A stretch of DNA of 64,000 nt from Dipetalonema caudispina (GCA_013365325.1 JABVXV010000197.1:53966-117965), one strand, 5' to 3'; numbered from the stretch's first letter, positions 38,001 to 52,485 are shown. The notes: generated by a model from the letters alone, not told the origin. Translations and numbers: made by a program.

Positions 38001-39027
38001 TTAAATAAATCACCAGATGTAGCAGCTGCACCAACAAATAGGAATCCTATAGCGATAAGGATAAGAAGCAATGTAACAGTGAAAAGAAGCCATCGAAATT
38101 TCGAAAATGTACCTACTGGTACTAATACATTAAGCTGCAAATAATTTCATCATATTCATATTTTAGAAATTAGTCTTATTTCGATTATATAATTTTAAGA
38201 CTAACTTCTTCATATATTTTAGATGAGAAATTTCTCTTATTTTAATTTACGTAATTTAAATTTTAATTTATTTGCATAATTTAGATGAGAAATAGGTCTT
38301 TTCTTGGATTATATAACTTACATTCTAATTGTTTACATATGGAAATAAATTAGAAATAGGACATTTCTTAGGTTATTTATCTTAAAATTCTAATTTATTT
38401 ACATATCTTGAACTGGAAATAAATCGTGACTTAGGTTATTTATCTTATATTCTAACTTGTTTACATTAATCATATATAATTTATATACATAATCGAGATC
38501 GTATATTTTTGCCCAATGGAAAGTATCGGTTATTTGCCAGTCCATCGGTAAAAGCAAATGTTATGAATACTTAAAATTTTCAGTTATTTTATTAAAATAA
38601 TTATAGATAATCATGAATTGTAAATTAAAAGTGAAAAATGTGGGAACGAAATTTTAGAAAGTAACATGATAATTAACTTTTTATTATTTGTCAATCAAAT
38701 TAACTGAAAAATATTAAATCCTGAATAATCAGAATTATTTCTGTTGAATAAAACAAAAAATTGAATTGCTATATAAAATAAAATTTTGAGGGAAAATTTT
38801 TGAAAAACTATTAATATTTTTATTTGGGAAAAAAAATCGTTAAAATTAATTTAAAAATTTAATGGAAAAATTGATAATTTTTAAATTTTTTGAAAAATAC
38901 AAACCTGTTCAGCAAATCCCTGTAAGGCATTATCAAAAAGGATGATAAACATAATAGAGCCAAGAATGGAAATGATAAAAGCAAATAGTGAAGCCCATGG
39001 AACGTAGTGAAAATATTTCAGACACAT
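35040..39027 (-). CDS. PLP/M6 proteolipid family four-pass membrane protein, six exons
   Basis: Exons 38905-39027, 38014-38134, 36496-36609, 35993-36150, 35456-35610 and 35040-35139 are all phase-consistent and give 256 residues, a normal family length. The start is the ATG at 39025-39027; no acceptor AG lies between it and the in-frame stop just upstream. Four hydrophobic segments fall in exon 1 (ASLFAFIISILGSIMFIILF), exon 2 (RWLLFTVTLLLILIAIGFLF), across exons 3-4, and exon 5 (IWPFLGALTFCFLTLAGLIY). The large second loop has four Cys (SFC, NEC, KFC, ALC), as in PLP/M6 where they form disulfides. The MSANYTRIR just after the last segment matches the M6 LSANWAYVK signature. The tail is basic and ends TNMGK. 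In vertebrates M6 proteins act in neurons; C. elegans has one homologue (nmgp-1, from memory). Confidence 0.9.
38160..38470. repeat. Diverged tandem repeat in M6-like intron 1
   Basis: Four to five imperfect units of about 60-65 bases recur, with the pattern GAGAAATAGGTCTT / TTATATAACTTACATTCTAATTTGTTTACAT. Later units share TTAGGTTATTTATCTTA. The array lies between exons 1 and 2 of the M6-like gene. Confidence 0.6.
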
Positions 39028-41545
39028 TAAGATGATATCATATCGCCAATTGAATAAATCAGTATTCCATTCCAAAATTTAATTTTCACAATAATTAATA
39101 ATATTCCTGAGCTAACAATGTTATATCGATTAATATACTATCGCTGAAAATTAAAAAGATTTGATTGAAATGTATTTAAAATAAAAATTAATTTCGATTT
39201 AATTTCATTCAAATTGTATTCAATTCAATTACATCATAATTTCATTTCATGAGAAATTGTAATTATGATTCAATCTTACTGTATGTGAAAATGATAAATC
39301 CGAGAAGAAAAAAAAAAAGATACATAAAATAAGTTAGACATAAATTAAGGTCATTGCACAAATAATTAAAAAAAAAAAAAAGAAATAACCTAAAATTACG
39401 GATTAAAGCATAATATTAATAAATGTGACATTGATGCATAAACATTAATGTATAAATATGTGACACTAACATATCGATCTTACATATATACATGCAAAAA
39501 TTTTAAATTATTTCTGTAAATAAGTGTAATCATTGCGAAAAGTTTTTAATTGTCCAAATCAATTTAATTTGAATGATCAATGACGGACAATGATCACATT
39601 GTTTTTTAGGATGTTGTGTAATACTTTCAAACTTTTCGTCCTTTTTAAATCCTGGAAATTTTTAAAAATAATTATTTGAGAAAAAATTTAAACATAATCG
39701 CATAATAAAAATTAGAAATCAGATGTAAATTTTCGTAAATTTGCTTAAAAAATTTATAGTTTAATAATGATCGGAACAAAATTTATTCATTTCCAATGTA
39801 ATTATTATTCGTAAGCTTGAACTTTTTGAAGAATCATTTAGTAATTGTAATTGTAACTGCAATAATAATTATTAATATCTAATCCATTATTAATTATTGA
39901 ACCAAATTTAGATATTTCTGTATGATTACGATAATTATTGCATAGCGTACAAATGGATGAGAATTTTTTGTTACTAGTAAAATTAATGGAAAAGCAATAT
40001 ATCTAATTTAATTAATTAGCATATAGTCAAATCTTAATTGACATATACTTGGATTATTTAAATTTAGACATTTTTCCGTGAATTTGTCACCTTAATTTTT
40101 CCTCTCAATGTATAGCATTCATTTTGAAATTAATTCTTTCATATTTGAAAAGAAAACGAATAAAAAAAGATAGACTCTTTTTCGGAATTTTTATTCCTAA
40201 TGACTAATTTTTTTTATTTTTTTTTGAATCATTAAGACCGGAAATAATGTTCAGAAAAGTGAATAATACACCGAAATAATTTAATACATTCAGTAATAAA
40301 GTCATCAAATGAATGGTTTAAAACATAATAATAAATTTTAGTCAAAATATATGATGCTCAATGGGACCGGTTTTATGTTTCCCGATAGGGTAATAATTCA
40401 TTCAATGAATTTAATTATTAGTAAATGAAAAAGGAAATTTTGGATGATGAGGATGATGAACGAAAAGGAAAAAAGATAGTGGAAAGGGAAAATTAAAAAA
40501 TTTTCCTTTGGAAAAGTAGTAATTAAGTACTTGCATCAGATGGAATTATTCCGGATTATCCGTTGACAAAATACGGAATATGCGTAAATTGAAATTTCTG
40601 ATTGTACTCTGAATTTTTTGTTAAGAAATTCGTATATCATCACGTTTGTTATATTGAAGGATTTTAATTTCGACATCTATAAGGACTTGGTATTTTGCAT
40701 TTGAAAGTTTGATAAATTCAAAGATTTTTCTAAAAATTTTTTCTTTGTTTCAATGTTTGATAAATTTTCAACAAAAATTTTTGAAAAAAGTCAAAAAAAA
40801 AACAAAGAAAAGTGTAAGAAAAAAGTGTGAAAAATTGGGAACATTTTAAATAATAATTTCCAAAAGAAAGAAACAATAAAAATATACGACTTTGTATATT
40901 TAAATAATTTATGTATACATATAATTAAGCATGTAATAATTATAGCTATATTAATAATTAAAACAATACCATAATAAGTTTCGTTAATTTGTGCAAAATT
41001 TCATCTAATTAAACTGAAAGAAAAAAAAGGGGAAAAAAAATGGTCAACAGTGATGATGGAAATTTGATTAATTAATTTTAAACAACTAAAATAATTGATA
41101 TTTTGATAGCAAATTTCTGTATGCATCTAACAATAAACTTAAATTATCGTTATTTTAATAATAAATTTTTGCATGTCTATAAAAAAAAAAAAAAAACACT
41201 CATAATTAAATATTTTAAAATAAAAGTGTAAAATGATCGGAAAGGTATGTGAAGGATTGATTGCAAGTGGTCGTTGTATAGCTTCGATGATAGGAATGAA
41301 AGGAAAACAAAATCGAATTGCTGCTGTCAATGTGGAAAAAGATAAGTGGAAGAGATGGGACGGCGGTAAATGGATATAACGAGGCGGAAAGGGGACATTT
41401 GAAGTATAAACAAAGTACCATCATTAACAATATGATGACAAACAACATGCCGAAGAGAATTGTGATAGAAATCAATTCGAAAAATGGCAAATTGAATCGA
41501 TATAGAAGGAAGTATTTACATTGCCGAAACCTTCGATGAAATATC

Positions 41546-41586
41546 GACAACAACAACAACAACAATAACAACAACAACAACAACAA
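41546..41586. repeat. (CAA)n microsatellite
   Basis: About 13 CAA/ACA triplets with one TAA interruption. It is not part of a supported exon. Confidence 0.9.
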
Positions 41587-44103
41587 GTTAAAATAATAAC
41601 GATTAATTTCTCTTTCATTTGTACTTTCTCTTTCTCTCTCTCTCTCTTTCTCTCTTCTCTGCTTTCATCATTAATTTTAGTTTTATCCATTTCGTAAAGC
41701 AACAGCATTTTGATGATTTATATCCGGAAAAATGTATTTTCTTTTTTTTTCCTCTCTTTCTACACTTCTCCTTCCCTTACAATATATCAGTGCTATTTTC
41801 CCATATTTTCATTATTAAATTTTGTTAATAATTTCAACTAATAAAAAATATTTTTTAATTTGTCTTTTTTCTTCCAATAAGATTTTTGATTAGAATAAAT
41901 GGAATTGAAAGAAAAAAAAAATGATTTATTATTTTTTTTATATTATTTATAATAAATTAAAATGATATATATTTACATACGTATTTTCAACTGAACAATA
42001 ATTCATTTCTCAAATTTCATCAATATCGATAAAACTAGTTTTACTAAGTTTTACTAAGCTAGTTTTACTATGTTTATAATGGAGAGAAAATTCGAGGTGT
42101 TACAAAGATTTGAAAATGATTTCATTTCATTAAGTGCTTACAAATTCTGCTCATACTAAGAATTAAAATTAAATATTTAATCTTTTATTATTTATACTTA
42201 AATTTTACTATTCGTTGCGTATAAGGTTGTCTAACATTAAGTTACTTTAGTATAAAAATATATATTATTTCTTTCTGATATATTCTTAAACACTGTTCAA
42301 ATTTAAGAAAACCAGTCTTTAAAACAAATATAATTAAAAAGAAATGATAGTAACGAGAAAAAGTAATGCATAAAAAATGATTCAAATAAAAGAAAATTGA
42401 ACAAAATTTTAACGAGTTTGATTTGAAGCAAAAAAAAAAAAAAAAACGAATAACATATTTATTGAAGAAAATTTTTTCTTCCAATTTCTTTTTGCTCCAA
42501 CAAGTAGAAAACTGATGAGAACTAAGAAATGACTTTTTTAAATTTATTTTCTACACTAAATTTAACTCCCTAAATATTATATGTAATCGATAAATTGTCC
42601 GAGATTTTCGAGGATTTTTTGAGCACTTTGAAAAATTTAAAAAAAAAAACCAAGGTAAATTTAAAAATTTAAAAATGAAAAAAATTAATTTAACTTCTTT
42701 ATACAATCATTAAAATGCATTCATTAATTGGTAGCATATAATTCATTTGATAGTACATACATAATTTTTTTGAAAGAACTGAGAATTTATTCATAAATGA
42801 AACAAAAAAACAAAAACAAAAAAAAAAAAAAAAATTGATAGATAACTGAATAATTTTGAAATGATTTAAGAAATATTATAAAGTTTTCTTTTTTTCAATC
42901 TACTAAATTGAATTAAATTAAATGTTACATTAAATGCTTAAAATATTTTAAAACAAAATTACATTTTTTATTTATCATATTTGATGCTTACATTAAATAC
43001 AAATAGTTAAACATATTTTAACAATCCGCTATGAATGAAATTCTTTTAGTGTAAAATTTTCAATTAAATTGCAAAATAGATAACATTGAAATATTACTGC
43101 AAAATAAATGTACTTTTTTCATTGATTAGCCAAAAATTTGCAAACATATATTGGGATGAAGAGTTTGTTCTGCAAAATAAATTTTCATGCAATTTTGAAA
43201 ATATCGATTGAAAAAATTTTTTGAATAATTTTTTTTTTTTTTTTTGTACGAAAAAAATTTTTGCAAAAATGTCATTGACACTGATCTAAAGTTATCGACG
43301 TTTTAATGGCGAATGTAAATATTGTAAATAATCAGATTTTTTTTTTTTTTTTTTTGTAAAAAGCAAAGACAATGTTTAAGAGAATGAAAATGATTGAACT
43401 TAAAATAGCTGCTAAAATACATACTTTTCTTAAAATCTAACCGTTTATTTTCCTCATTAAAATATTAGTAATAATTTTCGATTAATAATCAAAAATTACA
43501 TTAACGATACATTAAAACATATTAATATTTCATTCTTTTAAATATTTTTAGCACTTTTCTTCTTCATTTTTATATCTTTTAATTTCGATATTATTTCAAT
43601 TATTTATTTCCAAATTTACTTATAAAATCAATAAATATTAAAGGGATAATTATGATATAATTATGTGCTAAATATTGAAAAATTCAATAATAATAAACAA
43701 ATGAATGAATTATATGTGTATATGTAATTAAGTAGGGTTAAAGTCCAAATATTTTGATTGGTTAATTTTTCGTTTTCTGTTAGCTAAATTTTTATTTATT
43801 ACTCAATAATTCATGTATTAATTACTATAGCTAAAATATCTGTTATGAGACTGTAATTAATGAATAAAGCATGCGAATAATTGTTTTATAATGTTATAAG
43901 AATTTTAGATCTTTTTTGATATTAATCAATTAATTTGTTGATAAAAATGGATGAAAACAATTTAATTTGAAAGCAAAAAAGAAAAAAAAGAAATAAACGA
44001 TCAATATTTTCACAATGTTTTCATCTATATTAATTGATAATTAAAAAAACTAACCAAAAATATCGCATATCAGAAAATGCAAATAACTAAGAACATAACA
44101 AAT

Positions 44104-44420
44104 AGACATTTCAATTACAAAGAAATGAAAATGTAGCAAATCAACAGCTAAATAATAAATAAGTAAAAGTGTAACAAACAAAATAATTAAATAGTAATTA
44201 AATGAGAGTATAGCAAATAATTAAATAAGAACTAAATGGAAGCGTAAAAATTCAACAATTAAATAATGAATGAATGAATGGATAAGAAATAAATAGTTAA
44301 ATAGAAAATAGCAGAAAATATGATAAATGAACAATTGGGAAGTTGATAAATGAATGCATATAAAATAACTAATTAAATTGTAAATAAATGAAAATATAAC
44401 AAATAAACAAATAGGTAAAA
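44104..44420. repeat. Diverged A-rich tandem repeat
   Basis: Short units such as AAATGAGAGTATAGCAAATAATTAAATA recur with heavy divergence at about 35-45-base spacing. The strand asymmetry (A on plus, T on minus) creates a long spurious open frame on the minus strand. Confidence 0.5.
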
Positions 44421-45442
44421 GATATATTGTTAGCATGGATGGAAAAATGAACGAATGAAAAGGATGAAATAGCGATGGATTAGAAAAATTGAATTGTTGT
44501 AAATAACTTAAAGGATGGAAAAGTGTAAAATAGCATAAGTGCATCTTTTACTTTTTTATTACGAACAACATTAACAAAACTTTTCATTCATTTCATTAAT
44601 GATAGCTATTTTTGAATTTTTTTTTTTCTTTTTTAAATTGAAATTTATTCATTTTTTTTTTTTTTTTTTCAATATTTCTCATTTTTCTAAGAGTTATTAA
44701 CGAAAAGAAAGACGGAATTTTGTCAAATATATGCATAACAAATAAACAATTAACCAATAAATGCAAAAAAAAAAAAAAAATGATAAACGAAATTTTGTCA
44801 AATGCAATAAACAATTATGCATAACAATTAAATAATTATAAGTTAGATTTTTTTCATATTACAAATTATATTAGATCGTACGAAACATTCTATTCTAAAT
44901 TGAAATTTGTTTAATCAAACTTAACTATGAGTTATTCATTAATTTTAGCTTATGAAAAATTGGTAAATACATTACAGACAACAAATTTTAATAATGAAAA
45001 GAAAGGAAAATTATTATAAACTGAAATTCAATTTATAATGAAAAGACAAATCAATATCTGAAGCTTTTAATAATTATGAATGATACACATTATCTGCAGC
45101 CATTTCACTAAATATTAAATCAGAGCACGAAGCTTTTAACACTCAAAGCTTTTTACTATCATGCATACATTTCATAAAATTAATTATGCAAAAATAATTT
45201 ACAATCGATCTATTTCGAGTTCCAGTAAATTCAAACAAAGTTTTAAGTATTTCAGTTACAAGCAAATATATACATGAAGCTTCTAACATTTAAAACTCTA
45301 TTCTATCTCTTAATATTTCATATAAATAATTGTTTAAAAACATTTTGTAATGGGTTCATTTGCAGTTCGAATAAATTGATATAAGTCAATGCTTAATTAA
45401 TCAAATATAAAATGAACATATTGACTCGCAACTGTAATAATT

Positions 45443-45496
45443 AATTACATATATACATATATAAATATATATATATATATTTATATATATATATAC
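45443..45496. repeat. AT dinucleotide microsatellite
   Basis: An alternating AT run with occasional C or AA interruptions. Self-complementary, so cruciform-prone. Confidence 0.85.
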
Positions 45497-46622
45497 ACCA
45501 TGATATAAACTTCTTTTGACATACAATTTACGACTCAGCAATAATTTCATATTTGTTAGGGTAATAAAATGACATCGAAAATATCGTCCTTGACCAGGAA
45601 CGTTGGATTTAAAAGGAAATGAGGTAATAAACCAATCGACCTTGTTCAATGCCTAAAATTCATTATAATCATCCAATTATATACTTACTTACTATTCTAA
45701 TATTTATTTACTTAATAAAACTTAAGCATTTATGTGGAAGTCAATGACATTTATTTGAAATGGTTTATAAGCAATTTTTCTTATTTCATTTGAATATTTC
45801 GAGTAGTTTCAAATTTTAATCTATCAGCCGTTGAATATTTGTCATATAAGAGAATCATACATATAGTACTTAATACATAATGCATAATAATACAATATTC
45901 AAGTATATAAATACATTGTAAATCAGAGACGTAATAATGCAATAATTTGAATAATTTGAATAACAGAGGAAGAAGATTAGTGACACTCACTTAGGATTGA
46001 AAGTATGCAATTTAAGAAAGCCTAGAGTACAATGTTTTAGTTTTGAAATAAAATGTTTGAGTTATTTTAAGTACACTTATTGTTTAACACAATATTTTTA
46101 ACCATTAAAGGAAAATGATTAAAATTTAAAATATACATTGCTGAGAAAACGATCGATTAATAATTACTAAATTTAACAAAGTGCTGCTAACAATACATAA
46201 TTTGCTTAATTATTTAAAATGATTTGATATTAAATCGATAAACTGTACTTTTAATTAGGAGAAAAAAAAATGGTGGTTTTTTGCAAAAATTTGTAATCAA
46301 AGAATGTGCAAAGTCTAAATTTCAGGAAAAAAAAAACTTGTGAAATTTAAATTTGTAACAAATTATACAATTTTTAGAGATCGTATTCGTTCGATGTATC
46401 AACACAAATATGAATTGACAGATCGTGACATTCATAAAGTTAACATTAGTTACAGTCATTTCAAATAATCTATCATTTTGAAGCATATCCCAAAGATTGA
46501 TTGTATTGGAGGATAAAAACAGTTAATTTTGAAATTTTTTTACATCTTCTAATCAATTAATTTATTTATGTAAAAAAAAAAAAGGTGAATAAATTTTAAT
46601 ATTCAAAAGCATAATGAGAAGA

Positions 46623-46749
46623 ATGCTAAGATATGCTTGAAGCATATTTACATATTTTGATTCTTTTTTTTTCCGGAACATTTTTTTTTCGAAATTCTTT
46701 CCTGAAAATTTTGAAAATAAGTAAATATGCTTCAAGTACATTTTAGCAT
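46623..46749. repeat. Inverted repeat with 29-base arms
   Basis: Arm 46623-46651 and arm 46721-46749 are reverse complements with only three mismatches. Weaker pairing extends several bases inward, leaving a loop of about 50-70 bases rich in T. The arm also contains the near-palindrome ATATGCTTGAAGCATAT. It may be a small foldback element or a hairpin RNA source. Confidence 0.7.
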
Positions 46750-48597
46750 TTTAGCATAACTGATGAAATTGTTGGAGATTTTTTAAATTAATTTTATTCT
46801 ATCATTTCTTTTCATATCTGCCGATAATTTTTCATGCAAACAATATCGAATATCGAAATTAAATTCATTTTAAAATCATAATGTATTAATTTATTGTGAT
46901 GAACGGTCTACTGAAAGATGAATATTTTCATGAAAGTTCTTTTGAATTTGAAAAACTGCTCCGCAAATTCCAAAAATTATTTATCTAAATATGTAAATAA
47001 ATAAGTATATTCTCTTCGTCCTTGGAATTTTTAGCTGTTTTATTTTTTTTTTTTCTTTCCCGACCCTTTTTTAAATTACTACCAAATTTTTATTTACTTT
47101 CGTAAATATACATTCTTCTGAAAAATTTGATCAATTATTAATAATATTTTATCCAAATGTTTCTTCTTTTTTCTTTTTTTTTTTCTTGAAAAAGAGGTGT
47201 AGAACGATTTTTATTTTTTATATCTATTTTACTCAGTTCCAATATATTTTGAAATGTTTTCATATTTCAGTTTTGTTTTTTTTGCATTTTTTCAGAAAGG
47301 AATGATTTCGAATAAATTAGAAAATATGAGAAGCTTTTTTTCTTTTTCCCTTTTCATTTCATTTTTAAATAAATGAAAAACTATTACTTAGTAAAAGGAG
47401 AAAAAAGTGTGAATAAAGATTATATTTTAATAGTAATTACTGCAAAATGAATGTATATCATTAAATACAATATATTATTCAATGTATTAGCATGAAAATT
47501 TCCATATGCTTTATTTTTGCGAAGTATTTATGTTTACACTTTTAATTTTACATTAGATTTTTTCAACTTTAATATTTTTTAATCACATGTATATTTTCGA
47601 TTTCGCTCCAAATGTATGCAGGTGAAATGCAAATGAAACGATGTAAATATCACAAATTTAAAATGATGCAAATCCTGAAAATTTTGAGCAGAATTTTGAA
47701 TGTACCACTTAAATTTCCCTTCTAGCATTTCATTTTTTTTTCCCCCTTTAGAAGTAGAAGTTATGTTAATTTAAAATTGAAGGAAAAAGGAATTCACTTT
47801 TTCATCATATACATGTATATTGGAGATTTAAATTTCAATCTTATATTTCCTTTTTTAAATGTTACATTTTTCTTGTTTCATTCATGTTAAAATCTATTAA
47901 ATAGATGATGCTATTTTGGATAAAACTATTTTACATTTCCTGCTAGACAGGTTGGAAATTTACATTTTAAAATTAATTAGTTGTAATGTCTGCATTTCTC
48001 AAAATCTTTGTGCTTGCATAACGCAACTGCAATTCGTATAATATATATCATACACACATTCTGCGTTCTCTTTATTTCCATTTTGAACGAAATATTTCAT
48101 CCAGTAGCACGAAAAAAAAAAAATTTTTTTTTGCATCTTTTTCATCAATGAAAAGAAATTTCAAAGTTTGAAGATGAAATTCCAAAGATTAAGACAAAAA
48201 TTTTTTCTTTTAAATTAGTCAATCTTTTGTAATACTTTTTTACACCATATAAATTTTCATTTTAAATTACACTAGTTCATTTAGTTTTAATTTTAATTAT
48301 AATACACTCTTTTTCAAATTTTTAACATTAATTATTTCGTCTTATTAAAATTGCCAATTCTAATCACTTTTTTTTTTTCAATATCCCTTCTTTAAGTTTC
48401 TGAAAGTATTTACTCATTAAGAATATTTATAAATAAATAAGTGGTAAGTAAAAAAAGTTGACGAAAAGGTAGTTTCTTGTTAAGCCGTAACCTTCCAGAA
48501 GAAAAAGAAATGTTTGACAACAGATATGAAATTATGGTTCAGCTAAAGGAATTCCATCAGAGCTATATGTATTATATGGTTCGTACGACACTTTGCA

Positions 48598-48828
48598 TAT
48601 ATTCCCTACAGTACTTTAATTGATGAGCAACGCTTACTGTATCGTTCATTTAATATTTGACGTATGTTCCGTACAGTAGTTTAATTGATGAACCATGTAT
48701 GATATGTGGTTTCTGTAATATTTCAAATATATTCAATACAGTAGTTTGATTAAGGCATAGTTATTAATACTGTATGTCTTATATAATACTTTATACACGT
48801 ATTCCGTACTGTATCTTCAAACAATACA
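48598..48828. repeat. Tandem array with ATTCCNTACAGTA units
   Basis: Four units begin near 48601, 48667, 48732 and 48801 (spacing 65-69 bases), each opening with ATTCC/ATTCA plus TACAGTA or TACTGTA. The first three continue with TTTAATTGATGA-like sequence. Confidence 0.7.
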
Positions 48829-48951
48829 AACAATTATAAAGCATAAGCCAAATATGAAAAAATAACTTTAATGATTTCAGATTGCCTCCTAGTCTTTGCT
48901 AATTATCGAATGGGTTGCATTAATAATAATTAATTATAATTAACAATAACG

Positions 48952-49057
<106 letters not shown>

Positions 49058-49859
49058 TGTATTAGTAGGTATGTCAGAGTATTAAGTTAAATTTAAAGTA
49101 ATATATTGAAAATTTGTATTAAAATATTGTGATAAATTCGGCGTGTACTTTCTTTAAAATTTCATCCGATATTCCGCTGTTTCATTTTTAATAATTGTAA
49201 AGAAGCTTATCGGTCAATTGACATCATCAGGATATAATTTAAAGTAATACTTCGAGCATTTTCTAATAGAAGAAGATTTTCGATCTCATTTGCACTTTTT
49301 CATTTCCGGTTCAGTAATCAAATAGCTATTAAATGATTACAAATTACTATGATAATTACTTACTACGACAATGAAAGTTCGGTTCAATTTATCAATAAAT
49401 TCATGTAAAACCGTATAATACTTAACTTCCTATCAGGGTTTATGGGATGTTTTTTATAAAGAGCCAAAATGTTCCATTGCTGAAATGCCCGGTTATTCCA
49501 AGTGAGAGCTCGTACGAAATTATGTCGGAAGGTCCCATATCTATTTGGTATTATGGGAAGAGAGAAAAGAAAACTGATTATTATGCATTTCAGGTTACTT
49601 TAAAAATTAAGCAGTAATGCTATATATGAACAACATTTCTTATTCATTTCAATTTTTTTTTTTTGCGATAAGCAATATGAGAATGCACTTCTCTGATTAA
49701 CTATTTGAATCATTTCTTTTTTCATTTTTCATTAATTTATTCATCTTTATAAATTTTAAAAACTTTAAATTTCAAATTAAATATAAAAGTATGAAAAGTC
49801 TCGACTAATTTTAGATAATTCGAGAAGTGGTACCAATGTCTTTTATTACATTTAATCAT

Positions 49860-50240
49860 CAAACGTCAATTATCGCACAATCTTCCTTGCCCATTTATAT
49901 TCCTTCCGATGTAAACATTGTTGTCGATGTAAGTACTGAGAAAAGAAATTTTTTAATTTAAATTTTGTGGTCGGATTTTCAAAACTTAAGATTAATCAGC
50001 AATATATGAGCAGAAATGTTGGTGGAAAAAAAAGGTAATTAAAAATTTCTAAATAATGACAAGCACCGATCGCACAATCTTTTCGACCCATTTTATATTC
50101 TTGCAATGCAATGATTGAAAAAGAAATTTTTTAATTTAGATTATAAGTTCGAATTTTTAGGCCTAAAATTAATCAGCAATATATAAGCAAATATTTCTAT
50201 GAGGATACAAAGTAATCAAAAGTTTTTAAATAATAACGAG
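49860..50240. repeat. Two-copy diverged tandem duplication, period about 197 bases
   Basis: The copies share, in order, ATCGCACAATCTT, CCCATTTTATATTC, AAGAAATTTTTTAATTTA, TTAATCAGCAATATATRAGCA and a closing TTTTTAAATAATRACRAG. Copy boundaries are about 49860-50058 and 50059-50240. No coding content. Confidence 0.7.
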
Positions 50241-52411
50241 TAGTAATTATGACAATTTGAAACTTATTTCGAACGTACCATCGTTCTCGATATCGTGTTT
50301 GTAATGCCATCCGGAAAAATACTCCTAACTTCATGTTCTCCTTTTTTAGTTGATCTGATGATAATTTTGTTAGACATCATCTGTGAGCAATATCAGAACT
50401 AAATTATCGTAAATTTTTATTGTAGAACCTAACATGCTAACCAAATTTGACTTGATGAAGTTATTAAAATACCGTATGAACGATCTTCTTGTCAGCATAC
50501 TGTATTATTGATATTATTATCTAGTAGACAAAGTGATGGCCTTTTTAGGGTCAAAAAGTGCAATTATATCTTGGTAAAGGATGTCAAATAGCTAATAAAG
50601 ATAACCGAAAAAGATCTATGACAATTCCGAGTGGACAGTTCGAAATTCCTAAATCACACATTGTTGTCATTCATTGTGCCGATGTGAAACACTTATTTCA
50701 GGATGTCATACAGGTATAAGATGGTGATATTTTAATTTAAAAAAATAAATAAACAAACAAAAAGAGAAACTTTGTTTGAATAAATTATAAAGATTACGTC
50801 ATTAAACTCAAAAGAATTCATAATATTTAATTTCCTTGCAGCCATGAATCAATCTTTTGATAATATTTTAAATCAAATCGAATAATATTTCCATATCGAA
50901 ATTTTCTTATTAATCCGCTAGAAATTCTTATATATCATACACACTACTTTACAATAATTTATCATACACAACAAAAATTATTACGATATAATCAGCCGAC
51001 AAAAACTATTTGAAATAAATTAAGTTAGTCACACTATACACTTGTTTAGCAATGATAAAAACTTTATCATTTCTAGGTAATTGTCACAGATAAAATGATT
51101 GCTTATTGTGGTGGTAAAAATCATATCTTATTAAATGCTTCTGACACACAAATTACCGTTCTAGAACAGTAACGAATTAAAATAATGGTACGAAATTTTG
51201 CATATAGAATTTGACCTATAATAATATTTTACTACCATATTATCTATTTGGTTCAATAGTTTCAACTTTCTTCAATGTCATCAATTTTGCATTCATATTT
51301 TCCCACTACAATTCTAATTCTTATTTTAAATTCAACGAATTTATACATCTAGCATAGAATCAAATTTATTTTCCAAAATATTTATCAATTTTTGCTTTTG
51401 AATTTCTGTTTATGAATAACAAACGAACATATAAATAAAGATAATATAACAAACGGTTCATGTGCCATCATCTATATTACCATCATCATATATTGCGACT
51501 TGAAAAAAAAAAAAAAAAAAAAAAAATTATAGAGGAACAATGGAGAACGGCGGAGAAACGACGGAGAAAGGTCGCTTAAATATAAAATAGGTCACCTAGT
51601 ATTCATATCACAATAAAATAGGTTGCCTAATATAGTTCAATAAAAATTGTATTGCAGTGAATGAGTGTACATATCCAATAATTCTTTTAAGATAAAAGTA
51701 TTTAGTGGAGGAAGACGAAAATCAAAGATTAGAGAAAAATTGAAATGGAACTTTTTTTTCCTAAAAAAGAAAGAATTTAAAATTTAAATTAAATATTGCA
51801 AGAAAAATCGAACCAACTTCTTTTTTTGTTTCGCTACACATTATTAATTCTGATATAATGACGCGAAACCAACAGCATATTTAAAAATGAAACCAACATA
51901 TTTAGCCTAAATTGCTAACTCTTTATTCCTAAAAAAATAAAGAATTAAAAATAAATCATGTGAAATATACGGAAATATGTATGAACAATACATGTAAGTC
52001 TAAGATAACCTGTTAAACTATATTAAGAAGTACTGAAATGTGTACGCAATGAATTCAAATTATTTATGTTTGATAATTAATCAGCAAAATCCATCAACAA
52101 CATAATCATTCGCACGGAAAAACATTGCAAGAAACATAGCAAATTATAGATGTATTATCAAAAAATTTGGTAAGATAATCTTTTCAAGGAAGAAATATCA
52201 TCAATTTGTCCCTTTCTTTATCGTATCCATCGTCTTATCAATTAATTATCCATTCAAATAATGTTCTATTTTGCAATACCCGTTAAAATAACATCTTACC
52301 CTCATAAGTACATTTTATTTCATCAAAGAAAAAAAGGAAAAAAAAAATATTACCGCTATCTTCATACAGCAATAAAGCGCTAAAGTAATATGATGAACCT
52401 TTTTAAAAGTC

Positions 52412-52485
52412 TTTCCCTACAGTATCAGTGGACTGGCTCCACAGTATCAAGTATAGACTGTACCTACAGTACTAAGTGCAGAATG
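52412..52485. repeat. Short-period CTACAGTA cluster
   Basis: CTACAGTATCAGTG, CCACAGTATCAAGT and CTACAGTACTAAGT recur at 23-24-base spacing. It shares the TACAGTA core with the arrays at 48.6 kb and 56.1 kb. Confidence 0.6.

Noticed and set aside
44221..44544. Minus-strand open frame rich in Phe, Ser and Ile with repeats
   Set aside because: Falls on a diverged A-rich tandem array; strand asymmetry alone keeps it open, with no homology recognised.
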